From: CBDFLD01 sp965249005
GTDB lineage: Bacteria > Acidobacteriota > UBA6911
Direction of reading: 5' to 3'
Assembly: GCA_965249005.1 (NCBI GenBank)
Contig: CBDFLD010000022.1
Coordinates: forward strand, 744,001-808,000
DNA length: 64,000 nucleotides
Below the pieces are notes generated by a model. The model was not told where the DNA came from. It searched no databases and saw nothing but the letters and a program-made list of their open reading frames with translations. Within the stretch, counting starts at the first letter, position 1; every line of letters starts with the position of its first letter. Of this stretch, positions 62,121 to 64,000 are shown in pieces. A program made the position numbers and the translations under genes.

Positions 62121-63359
62121 CTATCTTGGGGATCCGGGCAGGACCCCTCGAAAGCCAATCGTACTGCGTCCTTTCAACGGTAGGGATGTGGCGCCTGAGA
62201 CCGCGTCCACGGCGGTCGGGATCGCCCGCCAGGAACCGCCCCGGACGATCCGGTACCCGTCCAGGTCGGCGTGGTGGGTGGTGGCGTACCAGTCCTGGGT
62301 CCACTCGCCGACGTTTCCGGCCTGGTCTGCGGCTCCATAGGATCCGTTGAAGTCCGGAAAGGACCCCACCGGAGCCGTCCCCTCGAACCCATCGTCTCTT
62401 CCTTGATGATTACAACGGTGGATGTCGCCGGCCGTGGGGGCTTCGTCCCCCCATGGATAGAGCCGCTCGGGTAGCGGGTTGATTTGAGACTTGGTCGTAT
62501 CGCCGTCCAGGTATTGACCGCCGCGATACCCCTTTTCCCACTCGGCTTCCGTGGGCAGTTTCAGACCGCACCATTTCAGAAAACTGCGCGCGTCGTACCA
62601 GGAGACGAAGGCTATCGGGAACTCGGAGCGCCCCTCGGCAACCGAGTAAGTGTGATTGGGTGCCTCGCCGGACTGAAGCACACCCACGCGCCCGGCGTTC
62701 ACCATGCGTTGGTTCCAGCCCTGTCCTTGTCCTCCGGTATCGTTGAGGAAATCCGCGTACATCCCCACGGTTGTCTCGAACTTGGCGAGATAAAAAAGCG
62801 GGAGCTCGGTCGTTGATCGAGCCGATCCGGAAGTGTCATAGCCACGGCCCGGAACGCTCTTCATAACAAAGGTACCGGCCGGGACCCGCACCATGGCCAT
62901 GCCTCGGACCCTGAACTCGTACTTCTCCACGTCTTCCTGGGCGATCGCACCGGTACCCCACCAGACAATACGCCGCTTCCCGGAAAAGTTGATGATGCCA
63001 ATGCCGTCTCCTCGAAGATCGACGGAGTCCAGGAGCTGCCACTTCTCGCCGGCGGAACGCCTGAACTGAACAAACACATAGGCAGGAGACGCTTCGGTGG
63101 TCCCTGTCTCATCCAGGTTGTAGTGGATGACGATTCGCTCACCCCCCAGCTCCACCGTTTCGAATTCGGTCTTCAGATCGGTGATGTTCAACCAGCCCGC
63201 GTGAAGTGGGGCGAGGCCAAAGACGATCACTAGTTCCCAAAATAAGCGAGGTATGAGCTCGCTCGGAAAATCGTTTGCCTTTTCCGAATATCTCGTGGAT
63301 TTCAGCTCCTTGTGCGTAACAGGGAAAGCAAAGAGAAACACAAGAGACAAACCTTCCAT
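62121..63359 (-). CDS. SUMF1/FGE-sulfatase-domain protein
   Basis: Up to 412 residues; the start is uncertain because the first 45 residues show a signal-like stretch (GLSLVFLFAFPV) and a second hydrophobic one (FWELVIVFGLAPLHAG) with no clear ribosome-binding site. After an N-terminal beta domain, the formylglycine-generating-enzyme-like fold runs from about residue 155: MVRVPAGTFVM, YLAKFETTVGMYADFLN, FPIAFVSWYDARSFLKWCGLKLPTEAEWEKG, GNVGEWTQDWY and IVRGGSW. The two cysteines of true formylglycine-generating enzymes are not evident, so another ligand-binding or sulfur-chemistry role is as likely. Confidence 0.83.
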   Translation of the reverse strand: MEGLSLVFLFAFPVTHKELKSTRYSEKANDFPSELIPRLFWELVIVFGLAPLHAGWLNITDLKTEFETVELGGERIVIHYNLDETGTTEASPAYVFVQFRRSAGEKWQLLDSVDLRGDGIGIINFSGKRRIVWWGTGAIAQEDVEKYEFRVRGMAMVRVPAGTFVMKSVPGRGYDTSGSARSTTELPLFYLAKFETTVGMYADFLNDTGGQGQGWNQRMVNAGRVGVLQSGEAPNHTYSVAEGRSEFPIAFVSWYDARSFLKWCGLKLPTEAEWEKGYRGGQYLDGDTTKSQINPLPERLYPWGDEAPTAGDIHRCNHQGRDDGFEGTAPVGSFPDFNGSYGAADQAGNVGEWTQDWYATTHHADLDGYRIVRGGSWRAIPTAVDAVSGATSLPLKGRSTIGFRGVLPGSPR

Positions 63360-63464
63360 TGGTTGTCTGGATCACTTGATCTTGTTTGTCTCTGTTATGC
63401 CCTTCCTTTCGCCCGCCACTCTTGCTCCGCCGGGGGTACGGGCTCACCCGCCGGCGAGGCGCCT

Positions 63465-64000
63465 TCAAGTAAACCTGAGTTGCCTGATATAGTCGAACGT
63501 CGCCAAAAAGGTTTCGAGATGCTTGCTATAGGCCAATATCCTGTAAACGAGGCGACGACCGGTTCTTACAATCTGACAGGGTATTTGCACAAAGTTCACC
63601 AGGAAGCGTTTGAACTCCATCCTCAAGATATCACGACGTACTGTCGGCGCCTGCGTCACCAGGCCATACCAGGCCTTCAGATTCCACGCCAGCGATGCGA
63701 TGACCATGTAGGCCCAGTTCGATACCAGACTGTCCGAAGGCATCCTCAAGGCGTTCACTCCACTCTTGAGCTGACCGATGACGTTTTCCTGGTTGCAGCG
63801 ATCGTTGGCAAAAAGGACCACTTCTCCCATCGTCATCTCCCGATCGTTGGTGATGTAGAAGAAGTACCGGACCTCATCAAACAGCCGGTGCTCCCCCTTT
63901 TCGATCGTGAGGTTCTTCCGAACCACAACCATGCGATAGGTTTTCTTACAGTGTCCGGGACGATAGTCAAACTCGGCGACCTGCTCGCTCTGCAGGCGGA
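63465..64000 (-). mobile_element. IS1380-family transposase, 5' end beyond the right edge
   Basis: An open reverse frame from the window edge to a stop at 63465, 178 codons. The segment VVLFANDRCNQENVIGQLKSGVNALRMPSDSLVSNWAYMVIASLAWNLKAWYGL carries the catalytic Glu region (NQENVIGQLK) and the WAYM/AWNLKAW signature of IS1380-type DDE transposases. The first DDE residues lie outside the window. I could not identify the terminal inverted repeat or target duplication in 63400-63464. The only mobile element recognised here. Confidence 0.82.

Noticed and set aside
63400..63464. Terminal inverted repeat of the IS1380-type element
   Set aside because: No convincing terminal motif or target duplication can be set without the other end, which is outside the window.
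1..64000. tRNA or rRNA genes
   Set aside because: I found no cloverleaf with an anticodon arm or rRNA segment in the gaps on either strand; a tRNAscan run would settle it.

Overview
The window is about 60% GC and reads as a chromosomal stretch from a bacterium with large secreted enzymes. Secreted M61, S9 and M14 peptidases, PVC-type membrane-bound dehydrogenase/cytochrome proteins, four Tat-exported Gfo/Idh/MocA oxidoreductases, CehA/McbA-type PHP proteins and a deiodinase-like selenoprotein together suggest Acidobacteriota, or a planctomycete/verrucomicrobial-like lineage. This is inference from gene content. No rRNA, tRNA or ribosomal protein gene is present to fix the taxonomy.

Layout. 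1-5.3 kb: a very large unrecognised exported protein that runs off the left edge, a nitrilase-family amidase and a secreted M61 aminopeptidase. 5.6-11.7 kb: a co-oriented acyl-CoA block of enoyl-CoA hydratase, two thiolase-fold proteins (one without the nucleophilic cysteine), a zinc-ribbon/OB-fold partner, and a two-subunit B12-dependent acyl-CoA mutase whose substrate-contact residues are not those of methylmalonyl-CoA mutase. An acyl-CoA ligase follows at 14.1 kb, after a reverse-strand S9 peptidase. 15.7-36.9 kb: exported hydrolases and sugar-type oxidoreductases, comprising an esterase, two propeller-PHP proteins, an SGNH hydrolase, a Gate-type membrane protein, two Gfo/Idh/MocA proteins, an M14 peptidase with an SMP-30 lactonase, a Tat-exported enolase-superfamily protein, a CaiB-type CoA transferase and an AAA/DUF4143 ATPase.

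37.0-42.4 kb: a selenoprotein of the iodothyronine-deiodinase family (in-frame TGA read as selenocysteine, with a candidate bacterial SECIS hairpin), then a divergent pair encoding an SGNH-like/dehydrogenase-propeller/HEAT protein and a HEAT/cytochrome c protein. 42.5-42.7 kb holds the 3' remnant of a polysaccharide deacetylase. 43-49.9 kb: a sugar-uptake operon (aldose 1-epimerase, SDR, ribose-type binding protein, ATPase, permease, a small membrane protein, a second mutarotase-like protein). 49.9-52 kb: two overlapping haloalkane-dehalogenase genes, one frameshifted. 52-58.5 kb: a single-chain PVC-type heme protein, an unrecognised lipoprotein resembling a glycosidase, and a Gfo/Idh/MocA protein. 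59-64 kb: DusC-like tRNA-dihydrouridine synthase coupled to an EVE protein, another Gfo/Idh/MocA protein, an SUMF1-domain protein and an IS1380-type transposase cut by the right edge.

Many intergenic gaps carry a degenerate tandem repeat with a 7-bp period, sometimes with longer palindromes. The strongest leads are the selenoprotein, the B12 mutase/thiolase acyl-CoA block and the heptad repeat family.
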